Assembly (NCBI GenBank): GCA_963715445.1
Contig: OY970240.1
Span: 1,922,001-1,986,000 of the forward strand
Direction of reading: 5' to 3'
DNA length: 64,000 nt
DNA from: JAAYBF01 sp963715445
GTDB lineage: Bacteria; Actinomycetota; Thermoleophilia; Solirubrobacterales; Thermoleophilaceae
A program made the translations under genes and the position numbers. Below the pieces are notes generated by a model, which saw nothing but the letters and a program-made list of their open reading frames with translations, made no database searches and was not told the origin of the DNA. Below are positions 18,080 to 26,491 of this stretch, piece by piece. Numbering within the stretch: position 1 is the first letter of the stretch; the number at the start of each line of letters is the position of its first letter.

Positions 18080-18592
18080 ATGAAGGCCAAGGTCCCGCCG
18101 GTACTTCAGAAGCCGGTCCTGTTTGTCGATGTAGATGGGGTGATCAGCCTCTTCGGCTTCAAGAGCGCCAACGACCTGCCCGGTCCGTTTCACTGGATCG
18201 ACGGGATCGCCCACTGCATCCCGCAGGATTTCGGTCCCCGCTTGCGGCGGCTGTCGGAGAGCTTCGATCTCGTCTGGGCGACCGGCTGGGAGGAGAAGGC
18301 GAACGAGTACCTGCCGCGGATCCTCGACCTGCCGTTTAGGCAGCTGCCGACCCTGATGTTCGACGGCCGCGCCGTCTTCGGCTCGTCGCACTGGAAGGTC
18401 GACGCCATCGACGCGTACGCGGGCAAGCGTCCGGCGGCGTGGATCGACGATCACATCGACGAGACGTGCGCCGCCTGGGCACGCTCGCGAACGGCGCCGA
18501 CGCTGCTCGTCGAGACCGAGCCCGCGACGGGGATGACCGACGCCCACGTCGACGAGCTGCTGACCTGGGCCGAAGCCACGGTGAGCGCGTGA
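18080..18592 (+). CDS. HAD-like phosphatase-family protein
   Basis: A 170-residue protein with HAD motifs in order: LFVDVDGVISLFG (motif I, DxD, near residue 16), LVWATGWEEKANEY (motif II Thr near residue 72), a Lys in SSHWKVDAIDAY (motif III) and AAWIDDHIDE (motif IV acidic pair). There is no large cap domain, so it may act on a large or exposed substrate. TAGGCT at 18064-18069 sits 10 nt before the ATG, suggesting a leaderless mRNA. Its stop overlaps the GTG start of the first CelD-type GNAT gene (GTGA), so the two are coupled. Confidence 0.78.
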   Translation: MKAKVPPVLQKPVLFVDVDGVISLFGFKSANDLPGPFHWIDGIAHCIPQDFGPRLRRLSESFDLVWATGWEEKANEYLPRILDLPFRQLPTLMFDGRAVFGSSHWKVDAIDAYAGKRPAAWIDDHIDETCAAWARSRTAPTLLVETEPATGMTDAHVDELLTWAEATVSA

Positions 18593-19659
18593 TCACCGAG
18601 ATCATCCAGAGCGTCACGAGCCTCGAGCTCCTGCGCGTCGAATGGGAGGCGCTGGCCCTCGCCGCGTCGCGGCCCTATGCGCTGCCGGCCTGGCTGCTCG
18701 CCTGGTGGGCGTACATGCGCCCCCGCGACGCCCAGCTGCGGGTCGTCGTGGTGCGCAAGGGCGGCCAGCTGATCGGGATCGCCCCCTTCTACTCGGAGAG
18801 GTCGCGCTATGCGCTGCTCGGCGGCGAGCTTGCCTCGAGCATCGAACCGCTGGCGCGCGCCGGCCATGAGCACGAGGTTGCCACCGCGGTCGCGTCGGCG
18901 CTGGCCGCAGCGGAGCCGCGACCGAGCGCCGTAGAGCTGAAGCTGCAGCCCGAGGTGCCCGACTGGCCTGATCTGCTGAGCGGAGCTTGGCCGGGCCACG
19001 CGCCGTGGCAGAGCGCGTCGTCGTCCACCCCGGCCCCAACGGTGAACTTGGACGGACTCGACTTCGACGGCTGGCTGGAGACCAAGAGCGTGAGCTTCCG
19101 CCGCTGGACGAGACAGGGGAGGCGCAAGCTCGCCGCCGCCGGCGCGTCGTTCAGGTTCGCGGACGAGGCGACGCTCGAGCGTGACGTGCGGACCCTGCTG
19201 GAGCTGCACCACTCGCGTCGCGAGGGGCGCAGCACGGCCCTCGACGGCCCCGGGCTGGAGCAGATGCTGGTGCGCGCCGGGCGTGAGCTGCTGCCCGCGG
19301 GACACTTCCGCCTCCTCTGCATCGACATCGACGGGAAGACCATCGGCGCGCAGCTGATGATCGCGGCCGGCAACGAGGTCGCGGGCTGGAACGGGGGTTT
19401 CGATCCGGCCTACGCGAAGCTGTCGCCCGCGATGCACATCCTGATCGAGGGAATTCGCGACGCGGCCGATCGCGGCGAGTCTCTGTTCGACCTCGGCCCT
19501 GGCGACCAGGCCTACAAGGCCCGCCTCGCCGACGGGGAGCGCCGGTTGCGCTCGGGCGTCCTGCTGCCTCACGGACGCGGCTATCCGCTTGCCCGCGCCC
19601 GCTTCGCGCTGCGCTCGGCGCGGCCCCGCCTGCGCCATCTGATCGCCGCCGGCAGCTGA
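18589..19659 (+). CDS. CelD/BcsL-type GNAT acyltransferase, paralog 1
   Basis: A 356-residue member of the GNAT acetyltransferase family found in polysaccharide loci (Acetyltransf_6 type). The GTG start overlaps the HAD stop (GTGA). The N-terminal part has SRPYALPAWLLAWWAYMRP and LIGIAPFYSER; the middle has SFRRWTRQGRRKLAAAG; the C-terminal GNAT core has FRLLCIDIDGKTIGAQL, AGWNGGFDPAYAKLSPAM and LFDLGPGDQAYKARLADGER. Such enzymes are thought to acylate sugars or lipids of exopolysaccharide or to act like FemAB transferases; the substrate is unknown. It has close paralogs at 19696 and 24262. Confidence 0.85.
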   Translation: MITEIIQSVTSLELLRVEWEALALAASRPYALPAWLLAWWAYMRPRDAQLRVVVVRKGGQLIGIAPFYSERSRYALLGGELASSIEPLARAGHEHEVATAVASALAAAEPRPSAVELKLQPEVPDWPDLLSGAWPGHAPWQSASSSTPAPTVNLDGLDFDGWLETKSVSFRRWTRQGRRKLAAAGASFRFADEATLERDVRTLLELHHSRREGRSTALDGPGLEQMLVRAGRELLPAGHFRLLCIDIDGKTIGAQLMIAAGNEVAGWNGGFDPAYAKLSPAMHILIEGIRDAADRGESLFDLGPGDQAYKARLADGERRLRSGVLLPHGRGYPLARARFALRSARPRLRHLIAAGS

Positions 19660-19682
19660 TCTGCGCTGCCTGAGCGTCGAAC

Positions 19683-19688
19683 TAGACT
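19683..19688 (+). promoter_or_regulatory. -10 box of a leaderless promoter (TAGACT)
   Basis: TAGACT ends 7 nt before ATG 19696, identical in sequence to the box before 17656. It argues for ATG 19696 over the GTG at 19693 as the start. Confidence 0.5.
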
Positions 19689-19695
19689 GGCTGTG

Positions 19696-20844
19696 ATGCC
19701 CGAGCTGAGCGCCGAGACGGTCTGCGATGTCGCAGCGCTGGCGCCGCTGCGTGAGGAGTGGGACGCGCTCGCGGTCGCCGCTTCGCGCCCCTACTCGCAG
19801 CCGGCGTGGATGCTCGCGTGGTGGGAGCACTGCCGTCCTGGGGGCTCGGAGCTGCGCGTCGTCGTGGTCCGCGAGGGCGAGCGGCTCGTGGGCATCGCGC
19901 CGTTTCACGCGCTGGGGTCGCGTTACCGGATGCTCGGTGCCGAGTTCGCGTCGAACGTCGTGCCGCTGGCGCTGGCGGACAGGGAGGATGAGGTTGGCGC
20001 GGCCATTGCCGGGGAGCTGGCCCGCGACGAGCAGTCAGCGCGCGCGATCGGCTTCGATCTGGTCGGTGACTCTCCGAGCTGGCCGACGCTGCTCAGCGCG
20101 GCGTGGCCCGGCCCGGCAGAGCCATGGCAGAGGGTCGACGGCACGGTCCCGGCGCCATTCGTGGAGTTCGAGGAGGGGGCCAGCTACGAGGACTGGCTCA
20201 GCGGCAAGAGCTCGAAGTTCCGCTACTGGGTTCGCCAGGGACGTCGAAAGCTGGAGGCGGCGGGCGCCGAGTTCAGGATCTCCACGGCCGAGACGCTCGA
20301 GCACGATGTTCACGGGCTGCTGCGGCTGCACCGCATGCGTCACTGGGAGGGCGGTTCGATCCTCATCGACGACGGGGGTCCCGAGCGAATGCTGATCGCC
20401 GCCGGCAGCGAGCTGATCGCCGCGGGTCGCTTCAAGCTGATGTGCATCGACATCGACGGTCGGATCGTCAGCGCCCAGCTGATGATTTCCGCAGGGACCG
20501 AGGTGGGCGGATGGAACGGGGGGTTCGACCCGGCTTACGCAAAGCTGTCACCCGCCCTGCATGGTGTGATCTACGGCATGGAGCTCGCGATCGCCGGCGG
20601 CTGCTGCAGACTCGATCTCGGGCCGGGGGCTCAGCCCTACAAGGCGCGGCTCGCCAGCGGAGAGCGGCAGCTGACGTCGTCGGTGCTCGTGCCGCGCGGA
20701 TCCGGCTATGCGCGGACCCGGCTCGGGCTGGCCTGGCGCGCGGTGCCGGCCGCTGTCCGGCGCCGGCTGCCCTCGAGGGTCAGGAGGGAGCTGCGCAAGG
20801 GCGCCGGAAGGGCCTCCTCGAGCCCGACCTCCGCGGCCGGCTAG
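19696..20844 (+). CDS. CelD/BcsL-type GNAT acyltransferase, paralog 2
   Basis: A 382-residue close relative of the preceding gene: SRPYSQPAWMLAWWEHCRP, LVGIAPFHALGSRY, KFRYWVRQGRRKLEAAG, FKLMCIDIDGRIVSAQLMI, GGWNGGFDPAYAKLSPALHG and LDLGPGAQPYKARLASGERQ. It differs by a basic, Ala/Arg-rich C-terminal tail of about 45 residues. It comes from tandem duplication with paralog 1. The stop shares a CTAG (20841-20844) with the convergent glycosyltransferase gene. Confidence 0.85.
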   Translation: MPELSAETVCDVAALAPLREEWDALAVAASRPYSQPAWMLAWWEHCRPGGSELRVVVVREGERLVGIAPFHALGSRYRMLGAEFASNVVPLALADREDEVGAAIAGELARDEQSARAIGFDLVGDSPSWPTLLSAAWPGPAEPWQRVDGTVPAPFVEFEEGASYEDWLSGKSSKFRYWVRQGRRKLEAAGAEFRISTAETLEHDVHGLLRLHRMRHWEGGSILIDDGGPERMLIAAGSELIAAGRFKLMCIDIDGRIVSAQLMISAGTEVGGWNGGFDPAYAKLSPALHGVIYGMELAIAGGCCRLDLGPGAQPYKARLASGERQLTSSVLVPRGSGYARTRLGLAWRAVPAAVRRRLPSRVRRELRKGAGRASSSPTSAAG

Positions 20845-21827
20845 TCCTCGCGGGTCTTCGCGCGCGGCTGTCGTGCGCCACGCAGGCGGTCGATCAGGCC
20901 CTCGCCGGCGCCGGCGAGCTGCGACAGATCCTTGAGCGCGATCGCGAACGGGATCCGCCACCACTCGCGAGCCTCGATCCCGGCGCGTCGCGCGCGTCGC
21001 AGCGGCAGGCTGACGTATGCGGCGGCGCCGAGCAGCGCGAGCAGGCGCCCCGCTGGACCGCCCCGCCAGAGCAGCAGCGGACCGCCGGCCCATGTCGCGA
21101 GCCTGATCAGGTGGCGCTTGAAATCGCCCTCCACGCGGACGTTGCCGCGGGCATACGAGCGGTACATCCGCACGTTCGCTCCCCAGCTGCGACGCGGGCG
21201 CCAGAGCACGACTGCCGCGGGAACCAGCTGGGCTTGGAAGCCGGCCTCCACGATCGCCTGGCTGAACGCGACGTCCTCGCCGGCATATAGGTCCTCCGGG
21301 AAGCGCCCCGCCGCCTGCCAGGCGCGGCGCGAGAACGCCATCGAGCGCCCGGTCGCGTGGTCGGCCTCGAAGCGGCGGCCAAACAGTCGCTGCCAGGCGG
21401 CCACGAGCGGCGACTCGTCGCCGATCTCGCCGGGGTCGGGATAGAGGGAGACCGCGAGCGCGCGCTCGAGCGGCGTGTGGCCGTCGACGACGTAGATCCC
21501 GGTCGCCAGATCGGCATCCGTGCTCTGGAGCGCCTCGAGCCAGCCGGGGACCGGGCGGCAGCCGGCGTCGGTGCAGGCGATCCGGTCGCTCGCGGCGGCC
21601 TCGATGCCGATGTTGCGCCCCTCGGAGATGTTGGCGCCGGGAGCCTCGATCACGCGCAGCGGGAACGGGCCGTCCCAGCCGGCGAGCAGCTCGAGCGTCC
21701 CGTCGGTCGAGCCGGCGTCGACGACGATCAGCTCCGCGGGCGTGACGGTCTGGTCCGCGAGGTCGCCGAGCAGGTCGGCGAGCGCGTCGCGGTCGTCGCG
21801 GACGGTCGTGACGATCGAGGTGGTCAT
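20841..21827 (-). CDS. Family 2 glycosyltransferase
   Basis: A 328-residue GT-A-fold enzyme. It starts MTTSIVTTVRDDRDALADLL, has the NDP-sugar motif LIVVDAGSTDGTLELLAGW near residue 35, EGRNIGIEAAASDRIACTDAGC with the metal-binding acid near residue 85, and the acceptor-site GEDVAFSQAIVEAGF near 195. The C-terminus has one or two membrane-associated hydrophobic stretches near residues 250-280. It probably adds a sugar during exopolysaccharide or glycolipid assembly. It lies 5 nt downstream of the APH-like kinase gene and is cotranscribed with it. Confidence 0.88.
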   Translation of the reverse strand: MTTSIVTTVRDDRDALADLLGDLADQTVTPAELIVVDAGSTDGTLELLAGWDGPFPLRVIEAPGANISEGRNIGIEAAASDRIACTDAGCRPVPGWLEALQSTDADLATGIYVVDGHTPLERALAVSLYPDPGEIGDESPLVAAWQRLFGRRFEADHATGRSMAFSRRAWQAAGRFPEDLYAGEDVAFSQAIVEAGFQAQLVPAAVVLWRPRRSWGANVRMYRSYARGNVRVEGDFKRHLIRLATWAGGPLLLWRGGPAGRLLALLGAAAYVSLPLRRARRAGIEAREWWRIPFAIALKDLSQLAGAGEGLIDRLRGARQPRAKTRED

Positions 21828-21832
21828 CGCCG

Positions 21833-22669
21833 TCAAGCCCCGCTCGGGCGGAGGTCGGGGAGCATGTCGAGCAACGCGCGGGCCTCGTCGCGATCGCGGT
21901 TGAAGGCGTGTCGCGAGCTGACGAGCCCGGCGATCGTCCGCACGGTCAGCACGTAGCGCATGGCGGCGAGATCGTCGGCGTGGCGGCGACCGACGATCTC
22001 CAGCGCGCCGGCGTAGAGCCGCTCTCGGTCGGCTTCGGACTGGAGGCTCGCCCACATCTGCATCAGGTCGAAGCCGGCCGGCCCGCTGTCGGCCAGCTCC
22101 CAGTCGATCACCCAGGCCGCGCCGCGCTCGATCAGGACGTTGTGCTCGTGGAAGTCGCCATGGGTCGTGACGCGCGGCAGCCGGCTGTTGGCGGCGATCC
22201 CGCGTGCGCGGACGACGTCGCGCGTGGGCAGCGGCGAGCGGGCCATCCGCAGCCGCCGAAGCAGCACCTGCCGGCGGCCTTCCCCGCCGTCGGCGCCCTC
22301 GGCCTCCGGCACGTCCGGCAGCTCGAGGCTCGCCAGATGCTCGGCGGCGGCCAGCACGAGGTCGATCGCCGCGGAGCCGCGCAGCGGCTCCTGCTCGATC
22401 GCCCGCTCGATCATCCAGAGGTCGCCCCAAGCGACGACCGGGGGAGCGCGCAGCGGGCCCTCGGCGCCGACCGCCTCCCGCAGTCGCGCCTCGATCGCGA
22501 TCGTCGCGTGGTCGCTCGCGGCGCCGCTGAAGCGGGCGAAGAGCTTGGCGCCGTCGCCCGCGCTGACGCGCATGTACGTCCGCTGGCCCTCCTCCCAGTG
22601 CTCATCGACGGTCGCGTCGCGCTCGTCGAGCGCGCGCGAGAGACCGTCGGGGCAGCGGGAGGGAAGCAT
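21833..22669 (-). CDS. Aminoglycoside-phosphotransferase/choline-kinase-like protein
   Basis: A 278-residue protein-kinase-fold small-molecule kinase. The catalytic loop VTTHGDFHEHNVLIE (HGDxxxxN, near residue 185) and the metal-binding WVIDWELADSG (near residue 204) are intact. Family members phosphorylate sugars, choline, homoserine or antibiotics; next to a glycosyltransferase, flippase and GNAT genes, a sugar or lipid-carrier substrate is more likely than drug resistance. A TACGGT box (complement of 22678-22683) is 8 nt before the ATG, suggesting a leaderless mRNA for the kinase-glycosyltransferase operon. Confidence 0.82.
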   Translation of the reverse strand: MLPSRCPDGLSRALDERDATVDEHWEEGQRTYMRVSAGDGAKLFARFSGAASDHATIAIEARLREAVGAEGPLRAPPVVAWGDLWMIERAIEQEPLRGSAAIDLVLAAAEHLASLELPDVPEAEGADGGEGRRQVLLRRLRMARSPLPTRDVVRARGIAANSRLPRVTTHGDFHEHNVLIERGAAWVIDWELADSGPAGFDLMQMWASLQSEADRERLYAGALEIVGRRHADDLAAMRYVLTVRTIAGLVSSRHAFNRDRDEARALLDMLPDLRPSGA

Positions 22670-22739
22670 CGTCGGGAACCGTACCGACCGGCGAGAGCCG
22701 GCATCGGTGCTGGGAAGGCTTGCCGGCGTGGCGGGAAGA

Positions 22740-22745
22740 TAGCCT
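22740..22745 (+). promoter_or_regulatory. -10 box of a leaderless promoter (TAGCCT)
   Basis: TAGCCT ends 8 nt before the GTG start of the flippase gene. It lies back to back with the candidate -10 of the divergent kinase gene (22678-22683). Confidence 0.45.
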
Positions 22746-22753
22746 GGCGGGCT

Positions 22754-24214
22754 GTGAGCGACGGTTCCTCGGCTTCGGCGCGCGTCGCACGCAACACGGC
22801 CATCCAGGCCGGGGGCGAGATCGTCAGCAAGGTCGCGTCGCTGGGCTTCTACGTGGTGATGGCGCGCGAGCTCGAGCCGGAGGGCTTCGGAGCGTTCACC
22901 TTCGCGCTCTCGCTGGCGATGCTGCTGACGGTCCTGTCGGATCTCGGAACCGACACGATCCTCACGCGCGAGGTGGCGCGTGCGCGCGGCAACATCCACC
23001 ACCTCTTCTGGAACTCGATGACACTGCGCGCGGCCGGGGGCGTGGTCTCGATCGTGATCGCGTTCGCGATCGTCGTGCTCGGCGACTACTCGAGCGAGAC
23101 GCAGATCGCCGTCGGCCTGCTGATCGCCGCCGTCCTGATCGAGCTGTTCGCCAAGACGCTCTACGGCGCCTTTCGCGCCTACGAGGACACGGCTCCGATC
23201 GCCAGGGCGATCATGCTGCAGCGGATCTTCACGGCCGTCGTCGGCATCGCGGCGATGGTGGCGGGAGGGGCGGTCGTGGCCGCCAGCGTGATCTACCTGA
23301 TCGGGGCGCTGATCGGATTGGCGGTGGTCGGGCGCGAGCTGGCGCACCGTCACGGCCGGCCTCGATTCCAAGTCTCCTACGGGGCGGCCAAGGAGCTGGC
23401 GCTCGTCGCGTTGCCGTTGGGCATCGCGGGCGTCTTCTACACGATGCTGCTGCGTATCGACGCGACGATGCTGTCGCTGATGGAGGGGGAGGAGGCCGTC
23501 GGCATCTACGGCGCCGGCTACCGCCTGCTGGAGAGCACGCTGTTCCTAAGCTTCGCGTTCGTCTCCTCGGTCGTGCCGACCCTGTCGCGGCTGACCCGCG
23601 AGACGACGCCGACGATCGCCGCGGCTTACGAGAAGGCCGCCAAGGTGCTGGTGGCGGCGCTTTTTCCCCTGGGGGCGGTCTTCGCGCTCTTCGCCCAGCC
23701 GATCGTCGATCTGCTCTACGGGGCGGAGTACACCGACTCGGCGACCGTGCTGCGCCTGCTCGGCGGCGCGACCGCGCTCTACGGCCTGTCCTACCTGGCG
23801 GGCTACGTGCTCGTTGCGCAGGACCGTCAGCGGATCGTGCCGTGGGCGGTCGGCTCGATCGCGATCCTCAACGTGCTGCTCAACCTCGTGCTGATCCCGG
23901 CCTGGTCCTACGACGGCTCGGCGCTCGCGACGACGATCTGCGAGCTGCTGGTCGCGCTCGTGCTCTCCTGGTTCGCGGTCCGCGCCGCCGGCCGGATCTC
24001 GCTCGTGAGGGTCCTCGCCGGAGCGGTGGCGGGGACGCTGGCGATGTGCGCCGTAGCCCTGATCCTCGGGCTGGGCTGGGTCGGGTTGATCGTGTCGCTG
24101 CCGGTCTACGTGGCGGTTCTGCTGGCCGTCGAGCGGCGGCTGTTTCCCGACGACGTCGAGGTCCTGCTCGGCGCCCTGCGCCGACGCCGGCGGCGCCGGC
24201 GCGACCTGAGTTGA
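22754..24214 (+). CDS. Wzx-type polysaccharide flippase (MOP superfamily)
   Basis: A 486-residue integral membrane protein with about 12-14 helices and the opening typical of Wzx/RfbX: VARNTAIQAGGEIVSKVASLGFYVVMARELEPEGFG (residues about 8-45), followed by DLGTDTILTREVARARG. A central helix pair with GVFYTMLLRIDATMLSL corresponds to the conserved MOP core. The C-terminus is a very basic tail. It would flip lipid-linked oligosaccharides across the membrane. The start is GTG 22754, because a TAGCCT -10 lies 8 nt upstream and the protein alignment begins there. The gene is flanked by GNAT, kinase and glycosyltransferase genes. Confidence 0.9.
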   Translation: MSDGSSASARVARNTAIQAGGEIVSKVASLGFYVVMARELEPEGFGAFTFALSLAMLLTVLSDLGTDTILTREVARARGNIHHLFWNSMTLRAAGGVVSIVIAFAIVVLGDYSSETQIAVGLLIAAVLIELFAKTLYGAFRAYEDTAPIARAIMLQRIFTAVVGIAAMVAGGAVVAASVIYLIGALIGLAVVGRELAHRHGRPRFQVSYGAAKELALVALPLGIAGVFYTMLLRIDATMLSLMEGEEAVGIYGAGYRLLESTLFLSFAFVSSVVPTLSRLTRETTPTIAAAYEKAAKVLVAALFPLGAVFALFAQPIVDLLYGAEYTDSATVLRLLGGATALYGLSYLAGYVLVAQDRQRIVPWAVGSIAILNVLLNLVLIPAWSYDGSALATTICELLVALVLSWFAVRAAGRISLVRVLAGAVAGTLAMCAVALILGLGWVGLIVSLPVYVAVLLAVERRLFPDDVEVLLGALRRRRRRRRDLS

Positions 24215-24261
24215 GTCCCAGCCGTCGCGCGATCCAGCCAATGTGCTCCTAAACTGTGCCG

Positions 24262-25323
24262 GTGCGCGCCACCGTCGTTGAGGAGCTCGATGAGCTGAAG
24301 GACGCCGGTGCGGACTGGGACGCGCTCGCGCTGCTCTGCCGGCGTCCGTACGCGGCCCCGGCGTGGGCGCTGGCGTGGTGGGAGCACATGCGTCCGGCCG
24401 ACGCACGGCTGCGGGCAGTGCTGGTCCACGAGGACGAGCGGCTGATCGGGATCGCGCCGTTTCATCGCCATGGCGGGAGCTACGCGCTGCTGGCCGGCGA
24501 CTTCGCCGGCAACGTCGAGCCGCTCGCCGAGCCCGGTCGCGAGTCGGACGTGGCGTGCGCCGTCGCCGAGGCCCTTGGTGGCATGGAGCCGCGCCTGCGC
24601 ACGGTTGTCTTGAGTCAGCAGGGCGCCGCCCCCGACTGGCCGGCGCTGCTGATCGATGGCTGGAGCGACCAGCCGCCGCGCGCGCAGGCCGGTGGGGAGG
24701 ACAGCTGCCCATTCGTGTCGATCGATGGCTTCACCTACGACGGCTGGCTGGCGGAGAAGAGCGGCAGCTTCCGCCGCGAGGCGCGCCGCCGCCAGAAGCG
24801 CTTCGACGAGGCGAAGGCGAGCATGCGCTTCGCGACCGCCGAGACGCTCGAGCGTGACGTCGATGAGCTCTTGCGCCTGCATCGCGAGCGGCTGGCCGAC
24901 CGCGGGACGCTGCTGTCCAAGGACGGCAACGCGCCGATGCTCGTCGCCGTGGGCCGGGAGCTGCTGCCCTCGGGGCGCTTTCGGCTGCTCAGCATGGACA
25001 TCGATGGCGCGACGGTGGGCGCCCAGCTGCTGATCGCCGGCGGAGGCGAGGTCTGCGCTTGGAACAGCGGCTTCGACGAGCGCTACGCGAAGCACTCGCC
25101 GATCATGCACCTGCTGCTGTTCGCGCTGGCCGACGCCATCCAGCGCGGCGACCGGCGGATGAGCCTTGGCTCGGGCGGCCAGGACTACAAGTTCCGCCTC
25201 GCTGATGGCGATGACAAGCTCAACTCGACCATCCTGATCCCTCATGGCCGGGGCTATGTCCGCGCGCGGATGCGCGAGGGCGTGCGCTCGGGTGCCGGCG
25301 CGCTGCGCCGCCGCTTCGGCTAG
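24262..25323 (+). CDS. CelD/BcsL-type GNAT acyltransferase, paralog 3
   Basis: A 353-residue protein of the same family as those at 18589 and 19696: RRPYAAPAWALAWWEHMRP, LIGIAPFHRHGGSYALLAG, SFRREARRRQKRF, FRLLSMDIDGATVGAQLLI, CAWNSGFDERYAKHSPIMH and MSLGSGGQDYKFRLADGDDK. It is more diverged: the shared GWNGGFDPAYAKLSP block is changed at several positions. TAAACT (24250-24255) sits 6 nt before GTG 24262, so this start is favoured over GTG 24256. Its TAG stop shares CTAG with the convergent ferredoxin gene. Confidence 0.83.
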   Translation: MRATVVEELDELKDAGADWDALALLCRRPYAAPAWALAWWEHMRPADARLRAVLVHEDERLIGIAPFHRHGGSYALLAGDFAGNVEPLAEPGRESDVACAVAEALGGMEPRLRTVVLSQQGAAPDWPALLIDGWSDQPPRAQAGGEDSCPFVSIDGFTYDGWLAEKSGSFRREARRRQKRFDEAKASMRFATAETLERDVDELLRLHRERLADRGTLLSKDGNAPMLVAVGRELLPSGRFRLLSMDIDGATVGAQLLIAGGGEVCAWNSGFDERYAKHSPIMHLLLFALADAIQRGDRRMSLGSGGQDYKFRLADGDDKLNSTILIPHGRGYVRARMREGVRSGAGALRRRFG

Positions 25324-25556
25324 CGCGTCAGCGCAGTGCCGTCGTAGAGCTTCTTGACGGTGACGGTCCCGTCGGGCGCGGCGTCCAGGCAGAGCCCGCA
25401 GAGCACGCACTCGTCGAGCTGGCGCTCCACGATCTCCACGCCCGAGGGAGTGGCGGCGTAGATGTCCACGGGGCAGACCTCTTCCAGCTTCTTCGCGAGC
25501 TCGACGTCGCCCCTGACGGATTCGGCGACCTCGACGTCGATGAATATCCCGGGCAT
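25320..25556 (-). CDS. FixX-like single-cluster ferredoxin coupled to sucCD
   Basis: A 78-residue protein with four cysteines in the order EVCPVDIY (near residue 29), then DECVLCGLCLDA (near residues 50-57). A CP motif before CxxCxxC is the FixX-like or circularly ordered arrangement: these four would bind one [4Fe-4S] cluster equivalent to the second cluster of bacterial ferredoxins. Its ATG overlaps the sucD stop (TGATG), making it the third gene of a sucC-sucD-ferredoxin operon. A role as electron carrier for a 2-oxoacid:ferredoxin oxidoreductase that makes succinyl-CoA is a reasonable inference, but no such oxidoreductase is in the window. Confidence 0.82.
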   Translation of the reverse strand: MPGIFIDVEVAESVRGDVELAKKLEEVCPVDIYAATPSGVEIVERQLDECVLCGLCLDAAPDGTVTVKKLYDGTALTR

Positions 25557-26491
25557 CAGGCCACAGCTCCTTCGTTCCGCTCTTGCAGCTTGCGCTTGAC
25601 CGCGTCCGGGATCTCGTCGATCCGCTCGACCACCGGGATGCCGGCGGCCTCGAGGCGGGCGATCTTCTCGGTCGCGGTGTCCTCCTTGCCCTCGACGATC
25701 GTGCCGGCGTGGCCGAAGGACATGCCCTTCATCTCCTCGTCGTCCATGAAGCGGCCGGCCATGAAGGCGATGATCGGCAGGCGCGAGTTGTTGTCCGCGA
25801 CCCACTCGGCGAGCTGGGCCTCCATGCGTCCGCCCGGCTCGGTGTAGATGACGATCGCCTCGGTCTGCTCGTCGGCCTCGAAGAGCGGCATCAGCTCGGC
25901 GTAGGCGGAGCCGATGATCGCGTCGCCGCCGATCGAGATCGCGGTCGAGACGCCGAGGCCGGCGGCCGTCAGCGTCGAGGAGATCTCGGTCGTCATGCCG
26001 CCCGAGCGAGACATCACGCCGATCGACCCGGGCTGGTAGGCCTGCGCCGCGTTCTTGGCGGGTCCGCCGATGCCGCCCATCTTGGCGACGCCGGGGACGA
26101 TCAGGCCGAGGCAGTTGGGCCCGATGATGCGCGCCCCGCGCAGGTTGGCGAGCTCGACCATCTGCGCCACGTCGCGGCGCGGGATGCGCTCGGTGACGAT
26201 GACGATCAGCTTGATCCCGCTCTCGATCGCCTCGAAGACGGCGTCCTTGGTGAACGCGGGGGGGACGGTGACGACCGAGCCGTCGGGCACCTGGCCGCCG
26301 TTGTGCGCGATCACCTGCTCGATCGTGTCGAAGACCGGCACGCCGTGGACCTCGCGGCCCTTGCGGCCCGGGGTCACGCCGCCGACGATCTTCGAGCCGT
26401 AGTCGAGGCACTCGCGCGTCAGGTTGACTGCCTCGCGCCCGGTGATGCCCTGGACGATGAAGGTCGTGTTCTCGTTGATGAGGATCGACAT
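25556..26491 (-). CDS. sucD: Succinate-CoA ligase alpha subunit
   Basis: A 311-residue CoA-binding subunit. It has IVQGITGREAVNLTRECLDY at the start, GRKGREVHGVPVFDTIEQV, the GPNCLGLIVPG CoA-ligase motif near residue 125, GVMSRSGGMTTEIS near 155 and the phosphohistidine in GMSFGHAGTIVEGKEDTA near 250. It interconverts succinyl-CoA and succinate with nucleotide phosphorylation in the TCA cycle. Start and stop each overlap the neighbours by one base (TGATG), so sucC, sucD and the ferredoxin gene are translationally coupled. Confidence 0.95.
   Translation of the reverse strand: MSILINENTTFIVQGITGREAVNLTRECLDYGSKIVGGVTPGRKGREVHGVPVFDTIEQVIAHNGGQVPDGSVVTVPPAFTKDAVFEAIESGIKLIVIVTERIPRRDVAQMVELANLRGARIIGPNCLGLIVPGVAKMGGIGGPAKNAAQAYQPGSIGVMSRSGGMTTEISSTLTAAGLGVSTAISIGGDAIIGSAYAELMPLFEADEQTEAIVIYTEPGGRMEAQLAEWVADNNSRLPIIAFMAGRFMDDEEMKGMSFGHAGTIVEGKEDTATEKIARLEAAGIPVVERIDEIPDAVKRKLQERNEGAVA

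Noticed and set aside
21833..22669. Aminoglycoside resistance gene
   Set aside because: The HGD-x4-N and D-W-E motifs belong to a broad kinase family; the glycan context makes drug resistance unlikely.
21908..22753. Upstream extension of the flippase frame
   Set aside because: The extension is antisense to the APH-like kinase; the flippase homology starts at GTG 22754, which also has a -10 box at the expected distance.
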